Source: JANLVJ01 sp031363945
GTDB lineage: Bacteria > Bacteroidota > Bacteroidia > Sphingobacteriales > Sphingobacteriaceae
NCBI GenBank assembly: GCA_031363945.1
Contig: JANLVJ010000065.1
Location: forward strand, 1-64,000
Length of the DNA stretch: 64,000 bases
Reading direction: 5' to 3'
In this document: piece after piece, positions 25,901 through 35,367 of the stretch
Layout: every line of letters starts with the position of its first letter
How positions within the stretch are numbered: position 1 is the stretch's first letter
The notes under the pieces: model-generated
Told to the model about the DNA's origin: nothing
The model's database searches: none
The model's input: only the letters and a program-made list of their open reading frames with translations
Position numbers and translations under genes: made by a program

Positions 25901-26932
25901 ATGTATACAACCCAAATAGACCAAAACCTGATCATAAAATCGTTTTACACGCTTTCTGCATACATATCAGACGAAGGTAATAAAATCAAATCTACTGTTG
26001 AAAAAGCCTGTGTTCATAATGCCTGGTTTACCCAGGAAAGTGTACGATTTGCCCTTAAAGCACTTGCAGAAAGCATGAAAGAAGAAAACGTAAAACACTG
26101 GCTTTCATTGTATCCTGAATTAAATCTTTCAACTGCAGTTCCAAAACGGGTAGCACTTGTTATGGCAGGAAATATTCCTGCAGTAGGCTTTCATGATATC
26201 ATTTGCGTACTGGCATCCGGAAATATCGCTTTATTAAAGCTCTCAAGTCAGGATACAATACTGATACCTTTCTTACTTGAAGAGCTGTCACGTATTGAAC
26301 CTGCCTTTAAAAGCCACTATCAAATACTTGAACGGCTTGAAGGCTTTGACGCCGTAATTGCAACAGGGAGTAATAATAGTTCAAGGTATTTCGATTACTA
26401 TTTTGGGCGTTATCCAAATATCATTCGTAAAAACCGAAATTCTGTTGCGGTATTAAAAGGTACTGAAACTGCAGAAGAGCTACAATTGCTGGGTCAGGAT
26501 ATATTCATGTATTTTGGTTTAGGTTGTAGAAATGTTGCCAAATTATATGTTCCTGAAGGTTATTCTTTCAATCCCTTTTTCGAGGCAATAGAGCCTTGGA
26601 GCCGTCTGCTTGATATGCATAAGTATGCACACAATTATGATTACCAGCTTACGCTTAAGCTACTCAGTCAAACGGTTCATTATTCAAATGGTTTTTTTAT
26701 TCTTGTTGAGAATGAATCATTGCATTCTGCTATATCTGTGCTGCATTATGAAACTTATACCAGTATTGATCAGCTGAAAGCTCTCTTATTAGAAAAAGCT
26801 GATGCCATTCAATGTACTGTCAGTATCATAAATGGACTGTCGGGAAGGTTGGATCTGGGAAGCACCCAACAACCACAATTATGGGATTACGCAGATAATA
26901 TTGATACGATGAAATTTTTATTGGCTCAATGA
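25901..26932 (+). CDS. Acyl-CoA reductase (LuxC-like)
   Basis: A 343-residue protein of the aldehyde dehydrogenase superfamily resembling LuxC-type acyl-CoA reductases, which reduce acyl-CoA or acyl thioesters to aldehydes with NAD(P)H. Visible blocks are NAWFTQESVRFALKAL, VMAGNIPAVGFHDIICVLASG (cofactor region), VIATGSNNSSRYFDYYF and the probable catalytic Cys in YFGLGCRNVAKLYVPEG near residue 208. The physiological substrate in Bacteroidota is unknown. It is followed by a short gene and ftsE on the same strand. Confidence 0.85.
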   Translation: MYTTQIDQNLIIKSFYTLSAYISDEGNKIKSTVEKACVHNAWFTQESVRFALKALAESMKEENVKHWLSLYPELNLSTAVPKRVALVMAGNIPAVGFHDIICVLASGNIALLKLSSQDTILIPFLLEELSRIEPAFKSHYQILERLEGFDAVIATGSNNSSRYFDYYFGRYPNIIRKNRNSVAVLKGTETAEELQLLGQDIFMYFGLGCRNVAKLYVPEGYSFNPFFEAIEPWSRLLDMHKYAHNYDYQLTLKLLSQTVHYSNGFFILVENESLHSAISVLHYETYTSIDQLKALLLEKADAIQCTVSIINGLSGRLDLGSTQQPQLWDYADNIDTMKFLLAQ

Positions 26933-26982
26933 TAATTTAAATCTGGTTTTGTAGATAAGGCCTCATTAACTACATTTGTTAA

Positions 26983-27186
26983 GTGTATATTATCAAGGTA
27001 AAAGGGATCGCAAAAATCCCTGATTATATCCAGCTTAGAGATGAAACGTTCACATTACTGGCATATTTCAGGGTAGACCGCCCAGAAAAAGCGCTGGAAA
27101 AATGTGGGCTAACCGTTCATGCTGAATATATCAATGGAATGATCAAAGATTTACCTTTTGGAAAAATCGTTAAATTAGAATTTTAA
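26983..27186 (+). CDS. Small conserved-looking protein of unknown function
   Basis: A 67-residue protein beginning at GTG 26983 (MYIIKVKGIAKIPDYIQLRD), predicted to be mostly beta strands with one helix. No signal or membrane segment. Its stop overlaps the ftsE start by one base (TAATGG), so it is translated together with ftsE. Function unknown. Confidence 0.6.
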   Translation: MYIIKVKGIAKIPDYIQLRDETFTLLAYFRVDRPEKALEKCGLTVHAEYINGMIKDLPFGKIVKLEF

Positions 27187-27872
27187 TGGATGATCAATTA
27201 GTTATTAGCCTGGATAATGTTGATATTTTTCAAAAAGAACATCTTGTATTATCCCAGGTTATCCTGCACATCAAAAAAGGTGAATTTGTTTATCTGATCG
27301 GTCATACAGGAAGTGGAAAAAGCAGCCTTTTAAAAACACTTTATGGTGAATTACATATAAACCATGGTGAAGCAGAAGTTGCAGGATATAATTTAAATAC
27401 GATCAGAAAAAAAGAAATTCCATTTCTTCGGCGTAAAATCGGTATCGTTTTTCAGGATTTTCAATTACTAACTGATCGCAGTATAGAGGAAAATTTTATG
27501 TTTGTTTTAAGAGCAACCGGATGGAAAGAAAAGCCAGTTATGCTTGCCAGAATGCGGGAAGTGCTTGATATGGTAGGTTTAAGAGCGAAGCTTAATAAAA
27601 TGCCTTATGAACTGTCAGGAGGTGAACAGCAGCGCATGGTGATTGCCAGAGCCTTACTAAACCATCCCCAAATTATTCTTGCAGATGAGCCAACAGGAAA
27701 TCTGGATCCTGAAAAATCGTTGGAAATCATGAATACCCTGCTAAATATCAGTAAATTGGGCACAGCCGTTTTAATGGCTACCCATAATTATGGCATCATC
27801 AATAAGTTCCCGAATAGAGTGGTACGTTGTGAAAATGGTAAAGTCCTTGAAAATGCTAACCAGGCAATTTAA
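27186..27872 (+). CDS. ftsE: Cell-division ABC ATPase FtsE
   Basis: A 228-residue ABC ATPase. It has Walker A GHTGSGKSSLLKTL (about 37-50), Q-loop FQDFQLL, signature LSGGEQQRMVIARAL, Walker B IILADEPTGNLD and the H-loop ATHNYGI. Order and sequence fit FtsE, which with FtsX controls septal peptidoglycan hydrolases. No ftsX is adjacent, so the partner must lie elsewhere; a LolD/MacB-type role cannot be fully excluded because these ATPases are similar. It overlaps the next gene by 20 bp. Confidence 0.85.
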   Translation: MDDQLVISLDNVDIFQKEHLVLSQVILHIKKGEFVYLIGHTGSGKSSLLKTLYGELHINHGEAEVAGYNLNTIRKKEIPFLRRKIGIVFQDFQLLTDRSIEENFMFVLRATGWKEKPVMLARMREVLDMVGLRAKLNKMPYELSGGEQQRMVIARALLNHPQIILADEPTGNLDPEKSLEIMNTLLNISKLGTAVLMATHNYGIINKFPNRVVRCENGKVLENANQAI

Positions 27873-28593
27873 AAGTACAGATAAAAAAAATTACGCTCCA
27901 AGCCGGTCAGTTTATTATAACCCGACCAAAACGCTAAATTTACTGCTTCTTACTGCTCTCTTCTTTTTAAATCTAAATCTGGCTAAGGCACAGGTTTCTC
28001 TGAGTTTTCATATTGGTACAGGGCCTCGCTGGGCTCCTGTTGCATACAGTCACACTACCCGTTATTATTATTTCCCTGAATATGACCTTTATTTTGATGC
28101 CCTCAGGAATGGGTACTACTATAATGAAGGTGAAGGATGGTTTTTCACGCCTGTACTTCCTTTTGGTTTCCACGAAGCCCAGCTATATACCACCGAAAAA
28201 GTGGTTATCAGTTATTATGGTCAACATCCTTACAATCATTTCAGTAGTCATCGCCTGAGATATGTTGAACGTTATCATCCAGGTTGGAGAAATCATGGGT
28301 ATTACAGACCAGGAAAACCACTTAGACCTGGCAGACCACCTATTAGACCAGGTAAACCACATGAAGGCTACAGACCAGGCAAACCTCAAATTCAACCAAC
28401 AAGACCGATTACTCCTGACAGACCTCAGATTCAGCCTGCAAGGCCAGTATCACCAGTCAGACCACAGATTCAACCCGCAAGGCCTGTTTCACCAGGAAGA
28501 CCAGGCGGGATGAACGGACCGTCAAGACCAGGTTTGAATGGACCATCAAGACCAGACAGGTCAGGATCTCCAAGATCACCTAATCCCTTATAA
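27853..28593 (+). CDS. Exported proline-rich repeat protein
   Basis: A 246-residue protein from ATG 27853. A basic N-terminus of about 26 residues is followed by a hydrophobic segment and signal peptidase site (LLLLTALFFLNLNLAKAQ). A Tyr/His-rich folded part (about 45-160) contains RYYYFPEYDLYFD and GYYYNEGEGWFF. The last about 90 residues are low-complexity, with RPGKP/RPGRP and repeated IQPARPVSP units. Likely periplasmic or surface-exposed; function unknown. It overlaps ftsE by 20 bp. The frame is open to 27790, but a start there would run inside ftsE. Confidence 0.75.
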   Translation: MLTRQFKSTDKKNYAPSRSVYYNPTKTLNLLLLTALFFLNLNLAKAQVSLSFHIGTGPRWAPVAYSHTTRYYYFPEYDLYFDALRNGYYYNEGEGWFFTPVLPFGFHEAQLYTTEKVVISYYGQHPYNHFSSHRLRYVERYHPGWRNHGYYRPGKPLRPGRPPIRPGKPHEGYRPGKPQIQPTRPITPDRPQIQPARPVSPVRPQIQPARPVSPGRPGGMNGPSRPGLNGPSRPDRSGSPRSPNPL

Positions 28594-28646
28594 ACAGTCG
28601 GACAAGGCAGAAACAACAAATTACGTCATTCAGGTTTAAATTAACA

Positions 28647-28686
28647 TGACAGCTTGTCGGTAATTCACCGATGGCAAAACATTTGA
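28647..28686 (+). promoter_or_regulatory. Candidate sigma54-like heat-shock promoter and operator of grpE-dnaJ
   Basis: TGGCA-N5-TTTGA (28672-28686) has GG and GA separated by 10 bp, close to the sigma54 -24/-12 pattern (GG-N10-GC). Just upstream, TGACA (28647-28651) and TGTCG (28655-28659) form an imperfect inverted repeat. Transcription would start near 28697. I infer heat-shock control from the genes served; the -12 element is not perfect. Confidence 0.4.
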
Positions 28687-28708
28687 TATCTCTGAAGAAA
28701 ATCAGATT

Positions 28709-29434
28709 ATGCGTAATTTTGCAGATTTATTACGAAATAAGAAGAAAGAGATGAAACATACAGAAGAAAAGGAGAATACAGCTAAGCAGAACAAAGGAAG
28801 TCAGGAAGAAAACTTAGATCAAAACGATCATGAATCTATTGATGAACAGGTAATTACGGATGGTAAAGTATATGATGAATTTGAGAATCTATCGCTGTCT
28901 GATCTGCAGGCTACTGCCACTTCAGGTGCTTTAGAAGATGCAGATGATATTGAAACTGACCTCAGTTCTGAACAAAAACTGGGTCGTCAGGTAGAAAAGC
29001 TGACAAAGGAACTGACAGAATCGAACGATAAATACCTGCGTATGGTAGCTGAATTTGATAATTTCAGAAAAAGAACAAGTAAAGAACGAATGGACCTGTT
29101 TAAAACTGCAGGCAAAGATATTTTGGTTTCAATTATCCCGGTAATGGATGATTTTGAACGCGCAGAAAAGGCCCTTGCCAAAACGACAGATGTTCAGTCT
29201 GTTAAAGACGGGTTGGCAATTGTTGCAGGAAAGCTAAAGTCGATTTTGGTTCAGCAAGGTCTGAAAGAGATGAAAACCATTGGTGAAACTTTTGATACAG
29301 ATTTACATGAGGCTATCACCAAAATTCCTGCGCCTTCACCTAACATGAAAGGTAAGGTAATTGACGAAGTTGAAAAAGGTTACTTGCTGAATGATAAAGT
29401 TATCAGATTCGCAAAAGTTATCATAGGAGAATAA
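28709..29434 (+). CDS. grpE: Nucleotide exchange factor GrpE
   Basis: A 241-residue co-chaperone releasing ADP from DnaK. The N-terminal about 85 residues are charged and disordered. A long coiled-coil helix begins near residue 90 ([20 protein letters not shown]), then comes the family block [18 protein letters not shown] and the C-terminal beta domain ([32 protein letters not shown]). The start may be ATG 28709 or the in-frame ATG 28754, which has an AG-rich stretch in front and a more usual N-terminus. It is 1 bp from dnaJ. Confidence 0.95.
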   Translation: MRNFADLLRNKKKEMKHTEEKENTAKQNKGSQEENLDQNDHESIDEQVITDGKVYDEFENLSLSDLQATATSGALEDADDIETDLSSEQKLGRQVEKLTKELTESNDKYLRMVAEFDNFRKRTSKERMDLFKTAGKDILVSIIPVMDDFERAEKALAKTTDVQSVKDGLAIVAGKLKSILVQQGLKEMKTIGETFDTDLHEAITKIPAPSPNMKGKVIDEVEKGYLLNDKVIRFAKVIIGE

Positions 29435-29435
29435 A

Positions 29436-30581
29436 ATGGCGGGGAAAAAAGATTATTACGATGTATTAGGGGTCAGCAGATCAGCTGAAGCCGATGAAAT
29501 TAAAAAATCATATCGGAAGCTTGCTATCAAGTTTCACCCTGATAAAAACCCAGACGATAAACTGGCAGAGGATCAGTTTAAAGAGGCTGCAGAAGCTTAT
29601 GACGTACTAAGTAATCCTGATAAACGTAGGAAATACGATCAGTTCGGTCATCAGGGTGGTGCTGGCGGCAGCGGTGGCTACAGGGGTGAAAACATGAATA
29701 TGGAAGATATCTTCAGCCAGTTCGGAGATATTTTCGGTGGTGGTGGGGGAAGCCCTTTTGGTGGGCGTTCAGGTGGGGGTCGGCGGGTAACTAAGGGTAC
29801 CAACCTACGAATAAAGGTCAAGCTTACTCTTGAAGAAATAGCAGGTGGTGTAGAAAAAACTGTTAAAATCAGTAAAGAGGTAAGTTGTTCAGTATGTGGA
29901 GGTAACGGGGCAAAAGACCGTTCTTCTTTTACTACCTGCCAAACCTGTCAGGGTGCAGGTGCTGTCAGAAGAGTAACTAATACCATTTTGGGCCAGATGC
30001 AAACAACTGCAACCTGCCCTACCTGCAACGGTGAAGGAACTGTTATAACAAATAAATGTACGAGTTGCCATGGTGAAGGTATTAGCAGAGGTGAAGAAAC
30101 CATTGTTATTAATATTCCTGCTGGGGTAGCAGATGGTATGCAACTCTCAATGAGTGGTAAGGGGAATGCAGCTACCCGTGGTGGTGTTCCAGGTGATCTG
30201 ATCATTCTTATTGAAGAAATAGAACATGAATCATTAAAACGCGACGGCAATAATATAAGCTTTGATCTATACCTGAGCTTCATAGATGCTACATTGGGTA
30301 CATCGGTTGAAATACCCACCATTGAAGGCAAGGCCAAGATAAAAATTGAGCCGGGTACTCAGGCAGGAAAAATTTTGCGCCTAAAGGGTAAAGGTATCAG
30401 AGAAGTAAATTCTTATAGCCGGGGTGATGAACTGATACATATAAATATCTGGACGCCCAAAACACTGACACGCGAAGAAAAGGCAATGCTTGAAAAACTC
30501 CAGGAGTCAGAAAACTTCAAACCAAACCCAGGAAAACACGATAAGGGCTTTTTTGAACGGATGAAAGAATATTTTGAGTAA
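29436..30581 (+). CDS. dnaJ: Chaperone DnaJ
   Basis: A 381-residue Hsp40 that delivers substrates to DnaK and stimulates its ATPase. The J domain occupies residues 5-70 with HPD in KFHPDKNP. A Gly-rich linker follows ([15 protein letters not shown]). The zinc region has all four CxxCxGxG repeats ([32 protein letters not shown]) from about 150, and then the substrate-binding C-terminal domains. It is co-transcribed with grpE. No dnaK is in the window. Confidence 0.97.
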   Translation: MAGKKDYYDVLGVSRSAEADEIKKSYRKLAIKFHPDKNPDDKLAEDQFKEAAEAYDVLSNPDKRRKYDQFGHQGGAGGSGGYRGENMNMEDIFSQFGDIFGGGGGSPFGGRSGGGRRVTKGTNLRIKVKLTLEEIAGGVEKTVKISKEVSCSVCGGNGAKDRSSFTTCQTCQGAGAVRRVTNTILGQMQTTATCPTCNGEGTVITNKCTSCHGEGISRGEETIVINIPAGVADGMQLSMSGKGNAATRGGVPGDLIILIEEIEHESLKRDGNNISFDLYLSFIDATLGTSVEIPTIEGKAKIKIEPGTQAGKILRLKGKGIREVNSYSRGDELIHINIWTPKTLTREEKAMLEKLQESENFKPNPGKHDKGFFERMKEYFE

Positions 30582-30684
30582 AAGGCTGAGAAGCGATTAT
30601 TTTGATTATCAGTTTTTAAAAGATGTCTAATTAATTTCTTTTTGGTATTATAGGGGTCTAAATTTAGATCATTATACTTACCTC

Positions 30685-31620
30685 ATGCTCAGCATACGTG
30701 ATATTACAAAACGCTATGAAAGTCATACTGCACTCGATCGGGTCAGTATAGAAATACCAGAGGGCTGTATTTTTGGTCTTTTGGGCCCAAATGGTGCTGG
30801 TAAAACTTCATTGATCAGGATTATCAACCAGATAACCGCTCCTGACAGCGGGGCTATCTTAATGAATGGAGAACCTCTGCACCAAACCCATATTTCAAAA
30901 ATTGGTTACCTGCCTGAAGAGCGGGGGTTGTATAAAAAGATGGAAGTCGGAGAGCAGATTATATATCTTGCCCGGCTGAAAGGTATGACCCGTTCTGATG
31001 CAACTGCTGCCGCCCGAAAATGGTTTATAAAGTTTGACCTTCAGGCCTGGTACGATAAAAAGGTTGAAGACCTGAGTAAGGGAATGCAGCAAAAGGTGCA
31101 ATTTATTTCAACTGTCATCCATGCTCCTGATCTTTTAATACTGGATGAACCTTTCTCTGGTTTTGACCCCATAAACGCAGAGTTGGTAAAAGATGAAATA
31201 ATCAATTTCTATAAGCAGGGTAAGTCTGTGATATTTAGCACCCACCGTCTTGAGCGAATTGAAGAATTTGTCACCCATATTGCCCTGATTAATAATGCCA
31301 GAAAAATTCTTGATGGTAGTACCCGTGAACTGATTAACCAGCACCGTTCACATACCTATCAGCTAGATTTCAGCAGCCCCATTGAGCCAATAGAATCAAT
31401 TACTGACCAGGCATTTACTTTTGTCAGCCAGAAAAAAACACCAGACGGTCAGCAGGCAATATTTAATGTTCCCTCAGACAATATCAATGCCTTGGTTGGC
31501 AGACTCATCCCCTATGTGCAAATACATGGGATTAAAGAACTGATACCCACCGTTAGTGACATTTTCATCAGTAAGGTAAAAGAGGCTGAACATAATACTA
31601 TAAAACCGAGATATGAATAA
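30685..31620 (+). CDS. NatA-type ABC transporter ATPase
   Basis: A 311-residue ATP-binding subunit. It has Walker A GPNGAGKTSLI (about 34-44), a signature LSKGMQQKVQ (variant of LSGGQ), Walker B LLILDEPFSGFD, and an H-loop FSTHRL. About 85 C-terminal residues (DUF4162-like) follow the ATPase domain. It overlaps the permease start by 8 bp. The closest well-known relatives are Na+-efflux or drug-efflux systems (NatAB, YhaQP), so export of an ion or a small compound is likely. A perfect 12-bp palindrome TCTAAATTTAGA lies just upstream at 30657-30668. Confidence 0.88.
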   Translation: MLSIRDITKRYESHTALDRVSIEIPEGCIFGLLGPNGAGKTSLIRIINQITAPDSGAILMNGEPLHQTHISKIGYLPEERGLYKKMEVGEQIIYLARLKGMTRSDATAAARKWFIKFDLQAWYDKKVEDLSKGMQQKVQFISTVIHAPDLLILDEPFSGFDPINAELVKDEIINFYKQGKSVIFSTHRLERIEEFVTHIALINNARKILDGSTRELINQHRSHTYQLDFSSPIEPIESITDQAFTFVSQKKTPDGQQAIFNVPSDNINALVGRLIPYVQIHGIKELIPTVSDIFISKVKEAEHNTIKPRYE

Positions 31621-32980
31621 AATACTACTGATCATTTCAAGGGAATACCTTACCAGGGTAAAAAAGCGCTCATTTATATTACTGACTTTTCTTGTACCCG
31701 TGTTGATTGCTGCAATGTATGGGGTAGTTGGTTATATTCTTGTTAACCAGGATGAACTTAGCAATGCCAAAAAGGTTTCTGTTGTTGATGATAGCGGAGT
31801 TTTCCAGAATAAATTTAAAAATACCAAAAGCCTTCTTTTTTATTATTCTGACAAAAAGCTTCCTGAGGTAAAGTCAACATTTAAAACAAGTGGCTATGAT
31901 TTTATACTGCATATTCCTAAATTCTCCGATGATAACCCCCAGGGCATAGAGGTCATTTCTGATAAACAGACTAACCTGAATACGGTATCAAGTATCTCTG
32001 AAAAAATAGAAGAAATATTGCGGACCCGGAAAATGCTGCAGGCTGGTATAGATACGTCAAAACTCAATCATATTAAAAGTGATATTACGATTGAAACCAG
32101 GGTGCTAACAGAAACCGGAGAGAAAAGTAGCAATCGCTATGCTGCCTATGGGGTAGGTTTTCTTTTCGCCTTTTTAATTTATATCTTCATTTTCCTGTAT
32201 GGTTCACAAGTTATGCGAGGGGTAATTGAAGAGAAAACAAGTCGGGTAATAGAGGTGATCATCTCATCAGTGAGGCCATTTGAGCTGATGATGGGTAAGA
32301 TCATTGGAATTGCCCTGGTCGGAGTTACCCAGTTTTTATTGTGGGTAGTTCTGTCTGTTGTTGTTAGCCAGGCTATAAGCCGCTTATTTAAAATGCAGGC
32401 TCAAACTCCGATGAGCCAAATGGGAGCTGCCCAAATCAAGCAACAACCGTCAAAAAATACACATATTCAGGCTCCCGGAGCAACAATAGCAGCTGAAAAG
32501 GCTCAGGAAAATGCAGGACCACTTGCGACCTTTATGAAAGCCATACAAACGGTAAATTTTGTATTTATGCTTGCCTGTTTTTTGTTCTATTTTATCACAG
32601 GTTACCTTCTTTACGGAGCTCTTTTTGCAGCAGTGGGCTCAGCAGTAGATAGTGAGACTGAAACCCAGCAGTTCATGCTACCCATTACGCTGCCTCTGGT
32701 ATTTGCTTTTATTATTTCGGTCAACTACGTTGTAAATTTTCCCGATGCTCCCCTGTCAGTATGGCTTTCGATAATACCTTTTTTTGCTCCAATTGCCATG
32801 ATCGTTCGTCTACCATTCAACCCACCGATGTGGCAGGTCGCACTTTCAATGGTGTTCATGATTCTTGGTTTTATTGGCACGGTCTGGTTGGCAGCAAGAA
32901 TTTATAGGGTAGGGATTTTGATGTACGGTAAAAAAGCAAGTTTCAAAGAAATGCGGAAATGGTTATTTTTCAGGGAGTAG
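31613..32980 (+). CDS. NatB-type ABC transporter permease
   Basis: A 455-residue membrane subunit of the ABC-2 type. One helix near residues 20-42 precedes a large extracytoplasmic loop (about 45-180). Five more helices follow after residue 185, starting with GVGFLFAFLIYIFIFLYGSQ and the cytoplasmic EEKTSRVIEVIISSV block typical of NatB/YhaP. A Gln/Ala-rich insertion of about 50 residues (around 260-310, KMQAQTPMSQMGAAQIKQQ) interrupts the membrane part. It forms a transporter with the upstream ATPase. Confidence 0.88.
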   Translation: MNKILLIISREYLTRVKKRSFILLTFLVPVLIAAMYGVVGYILVNQDELSNAKKVSVVDDSGVFQNKFKNTKSLLFYYSDKKLPEVKSTFKTSGYDFILHIPKFSDDNPQGIEVISDKQTNLNTVSSISEKIEEILRTRKMLQAGIDTSKLNHIKSDITIETRVLTETGEKSSNRYAAYGVGFLFAFLIYIFIFLYGSQVMRGVIEEKTSRVIEVIISSVRPFELMMGKIIGIALVGVTQFLLWVVLSVVVSQAISRLFKMQAQTPMSQMGAAQIKQQPSKNTHIQAPGATIAAEKAQENAGPLATFMKAIQTVNFVFMLACFLFYFITGYLLYGALFAAVGSAVDSETETQQFMLPITLPLVFAFIISVNYVVNFPDAPLSVWLSIIPFFAPIAMIVRLPFNPPMWQVALSMVFMILGFIGTVWLAARIYRVGILMYGKKASFKEMRKWLFFRE

Positions 32981-33080
32981 TTGCTTTTGTCTTATACTTG
33001 TTTTATCGCTTCAAATTTTTAAAATACTGCCCTCAGATTTTTTTATAATGCCTTCAGACCTATAAAATTTTGAACCAGAC

Positions 33081-33656
33081 TTATAAATATGACTGAATTT
33101 CCTGGTAGAGTTTTTCAGTAGGCAAGCCAACAACATTGGTATAAGATCCATTGATCCGGCTGATTGCCCGAAGACCGATCCAGTCTTGAATACCGTATGC
33201 CCCTGCTTTATCAAAAGGTCTAAATTCGCGGATATAGAACCTTATTTCATCATCACTAAGGGCTGAAAAATATACTTCAGTACGTTCTGAAAAAGAATGA
33301 CTTTTTTCAACGCTCTGTAAATTTACTCCTGTAACTACTGTATGCATTTTACCTGCAAGTTTGCGAAGTATTTCAAATGCGTGATTCTCGTTTTCTGGCT
33401 TGCCTAAGACCTCATTGTCACAAATGACGACCGTATCGGCAGTAATTAAAAGGTCAGACGCATGTTCTAGCTTAAAGGCTGCTGCCTTTTTCTGCGCCAG
33501 AAAAACCGGTACCTGAGCCGGGTCCATCTTTGCTGGATACGTTTCCTGGACTTCTTTTACGGTGACTTCGAATTCAAAGCCAAGCATGGCCAGTAATTCT
33601 TTTCTTCGGGGTGAGCCTGAGCCGAGTATTATATGTTTGTCTGACTTTGAGAGCAT
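33081..33656 (-). CDS. maf: Maf-family nucleotide pyrophosphatase
   Basis: A 191-residue house-cleaning pyrophosphatase that hydrolyses dTTP/UTP or modified nucleotides. It has the N-terminal signature LGSGSPRRKELLAMLGFEF, EVQETYPAKM, the catalytic ITADTVVICDNEVLGKPEN block and DKAGAYGIQDWIG. Length is normal. It lies alone, convergent with the ABC permease and divergent from the GH32 gene (64-bp gap). Confidence 0.95.
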   Translation of the reverse strand: MLSKSDKHIILGSGSPRRKELLAMLGFEFEVTVKEVQETYPAKMDPAQVPVFLAQKKAAAFKLEHASDLLITADTVVICDNEVLGKPENENHAFEILRKLAGKMHTVVTGVNLQSVEKSHSFSERTEVYFSALSDDEIRFYIREFRPFDKAGAYGIQDWIGLRAISRINGSYTNVVGLPTEKLYQEIQSYL

Positions 33657-33720
33657 AGGTAATAGTACAGCTAAAAATTAATAAGGTTAGATAGCAATTC
33701 CTTTTTGAGTAACTTTCATA

Positions 33721-35274
33721 ATGCGTGTTCAGCACATCATCTTTGCATTTATATTTCCATTCTTCTTTTCATTAGCTGCCTATGCACAGCAAAAGACCAT
33801 GCTGCAAGTAATTCATACTTCTGAACTATACAATGAACCCCACCGCCCGCAATTACATTTTTCGCCTGTTGCACACTGGATGAATGATCCAAATGGCATG
33901 GTTTATAATCAGGGAATTTATCATTTGTTTTATCAATATTATCCAGGTGCGATCATCTGGGGCCCAATGCACTGGGGTCATGCAACAAGTGCTGATTTAG
34001 TGCATTGGAAGCAGCTGCCTATTGCGCTTTATCCAGATAGTGCAGGGTATATATTTTCAGGGTCTGCGGTAATTGACTCTTCGAATTCATCTGGGTTTGG
34101 TAAAAATGGCAAGGCACCAATGGTTGCGATTTTTACTGTTCACGACCCGATAGGTGAAAAGGCAGGAACAAAAAATTATCAAAATGAAAGTATTGCTTAT
34201 AGCCTTGATAACGGTACCACCTTTATCAAGTATAGCGGTAACCCAGTTATTAAAAACCCAGGTCTGACTGATTTTCGTGACCCCAAGGTATTCTGGTATG
34301 CCCAGGAAAAAAAGTGGGTGATGACCCTGGCAACGAAATCTGATATTACCTTTTTCTCGTCACCCAATTTAAAAGACTGGACAAAACTAAGTGAATTTGG
34401 AAAAAACATCGGTGCGCATGGTGGTGTCTGGGAATGTCCGGATCTTTTTCAGCTAAACCTTGATAGTAAATCTTATTGGGTACTTATCGTAAACCTCAAT
34501 CCAGGGGGACCAAATGGAGGTTCAGGCACACAATATTTTATCGGCCAGTTTAATGGTATAAACTTTATACCCCTTACAACTGAAACACGCTGGCTTGATT
34601 ATGGCCCTGACGAATATGCAGGCGTAACCTGGTCGAATACAGGCAAGCGTAAGGTGTTTTTAGGTTGGATGAGTAACTGGCTCTATGCAAACCTGGTACC
34701 TACAGCAAAATGGCGTAATGCGATGACAATACCACGAGAACTTGCTTTAAAATCGATAAATAATAAGATTGTACTTACTTCACTTCCTGTAAAGGAACTC
34801 AATAGTTTAATCGAGAATTCAACAGGAAAAAAACAGGTGGTAATTCGTAATAAAATAAATTTGACCAGAAATTTACCTCATCCTAATAAGCAGTATAAGC
34901 TAAGTTTCAATTCGGCCCAAATCAGACAATATGCCATTACCTTATCAAATAATATCGGTGAAGAAATTACTTTTGGCTATGACAGTAAGGCAAATGAGTA
35001 TTATATAAACCGGCTGCATTCAGGCGATGCCTCATTCAGCAAAGTCTTTGCAGGAGTATTTAAGGCACCCCGTCTTGCAACTGACCAGCAACATGATCTG
35101 ACACTTATCATTGATGAAGCCTCTGTAGAATTATTTGCAGATCAGGGCCTGACGGCGATGACGGCAACATTTTTTCCAAAAACGCCTTTCACACATCTTG
35201 AAATCGAATCTGAAGAAAGATTCAAACTTGAGCGTTTCAAGATCTGGGAAATGAAAAGTATCTGGGAGCACTGA
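33721..35274 (+). CDS. Secreted glycoside hydrolase family 32 (levanase/inulinase-like)
   Basis: A 517-residue enzyme with a signal peptide ending at AAYAQQ. The catalytic five-bladed propeller shows all three GH32 acidic motifs: nucleophile WMNDPNGM (about residue 56), transition-state Asp in FRDPKVFW (about 187) and acid/base Glu in WECPDLF (about 239). A C-terminal beta-sandwich (about 370-515) follows, typical of GH32. It hydrolyses beta-fructofuranosides (levan, inulin or sucrose); the exact substrate is not visible. No SusC/SusD pair or fructokinase is adjacent, so it is not in a standard fructan locus. Confidence 0.93.
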   Translation: MRVQHIIFAFIFPFFFSLAAYAQQKTMLQVIHTSELYNEPHRPQLHFSPVAHWMNDPNGMVYNQGIYHLFYQYYPGAIIWGPMHWGHATSADLVHWKQLPIALYPDSAGYIFSGSAVIDSSNSSGFGKNGKAPMVAIFTVHDPIGEKAGTKNYQNESIAYSLDNGTTFIKYSGNPVIKNPGLTDFRDPKVFWYAQEKKWVMTLATKSDITFFSSPNLKDWTKLSEFGKNIGAHGGVWECPDLFQLNLDSKSYWVLIVNLNPGGPNGGSGTQYFIGQFNGINFIPLTTETRWLDYGPDEYAGVTWSNTGKRKVFLGWMSNWLYANLVPTAKWRNAMTIPRELALKSINNKIVLTSLPVKELNSLIENSTGKKQVVIRNKINLTRNLPHPNKQYKLSFNSAQIRQYAITLSNNIGEEITFGYDSKANEYYINRLHSGDASFSKVFAGVFKAPRLATDQQHDLTLIIDEASVELFADQGLTAMTATFFPKTPFTHLEIESEERFKLERFKIWEMKSIWEH

Positions 35275-35367
35275 CTTAGTTGTTAAACAAGCATATTCAA
35301 ACGAATATTCCTGCAGAAATGCCAAAAAATAAGCTAAATTAAATAGATATCCGCCTTAAGAATGTAG

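Noticed and set aside
30657..30668. Palindrome TCTAAATTTAGA as an operator of the Nat-type ABC genes
   Set aside because: A perfect 12-bp AT-rich palindrome is expected by chance in a window of this size, and no second copy was seen.
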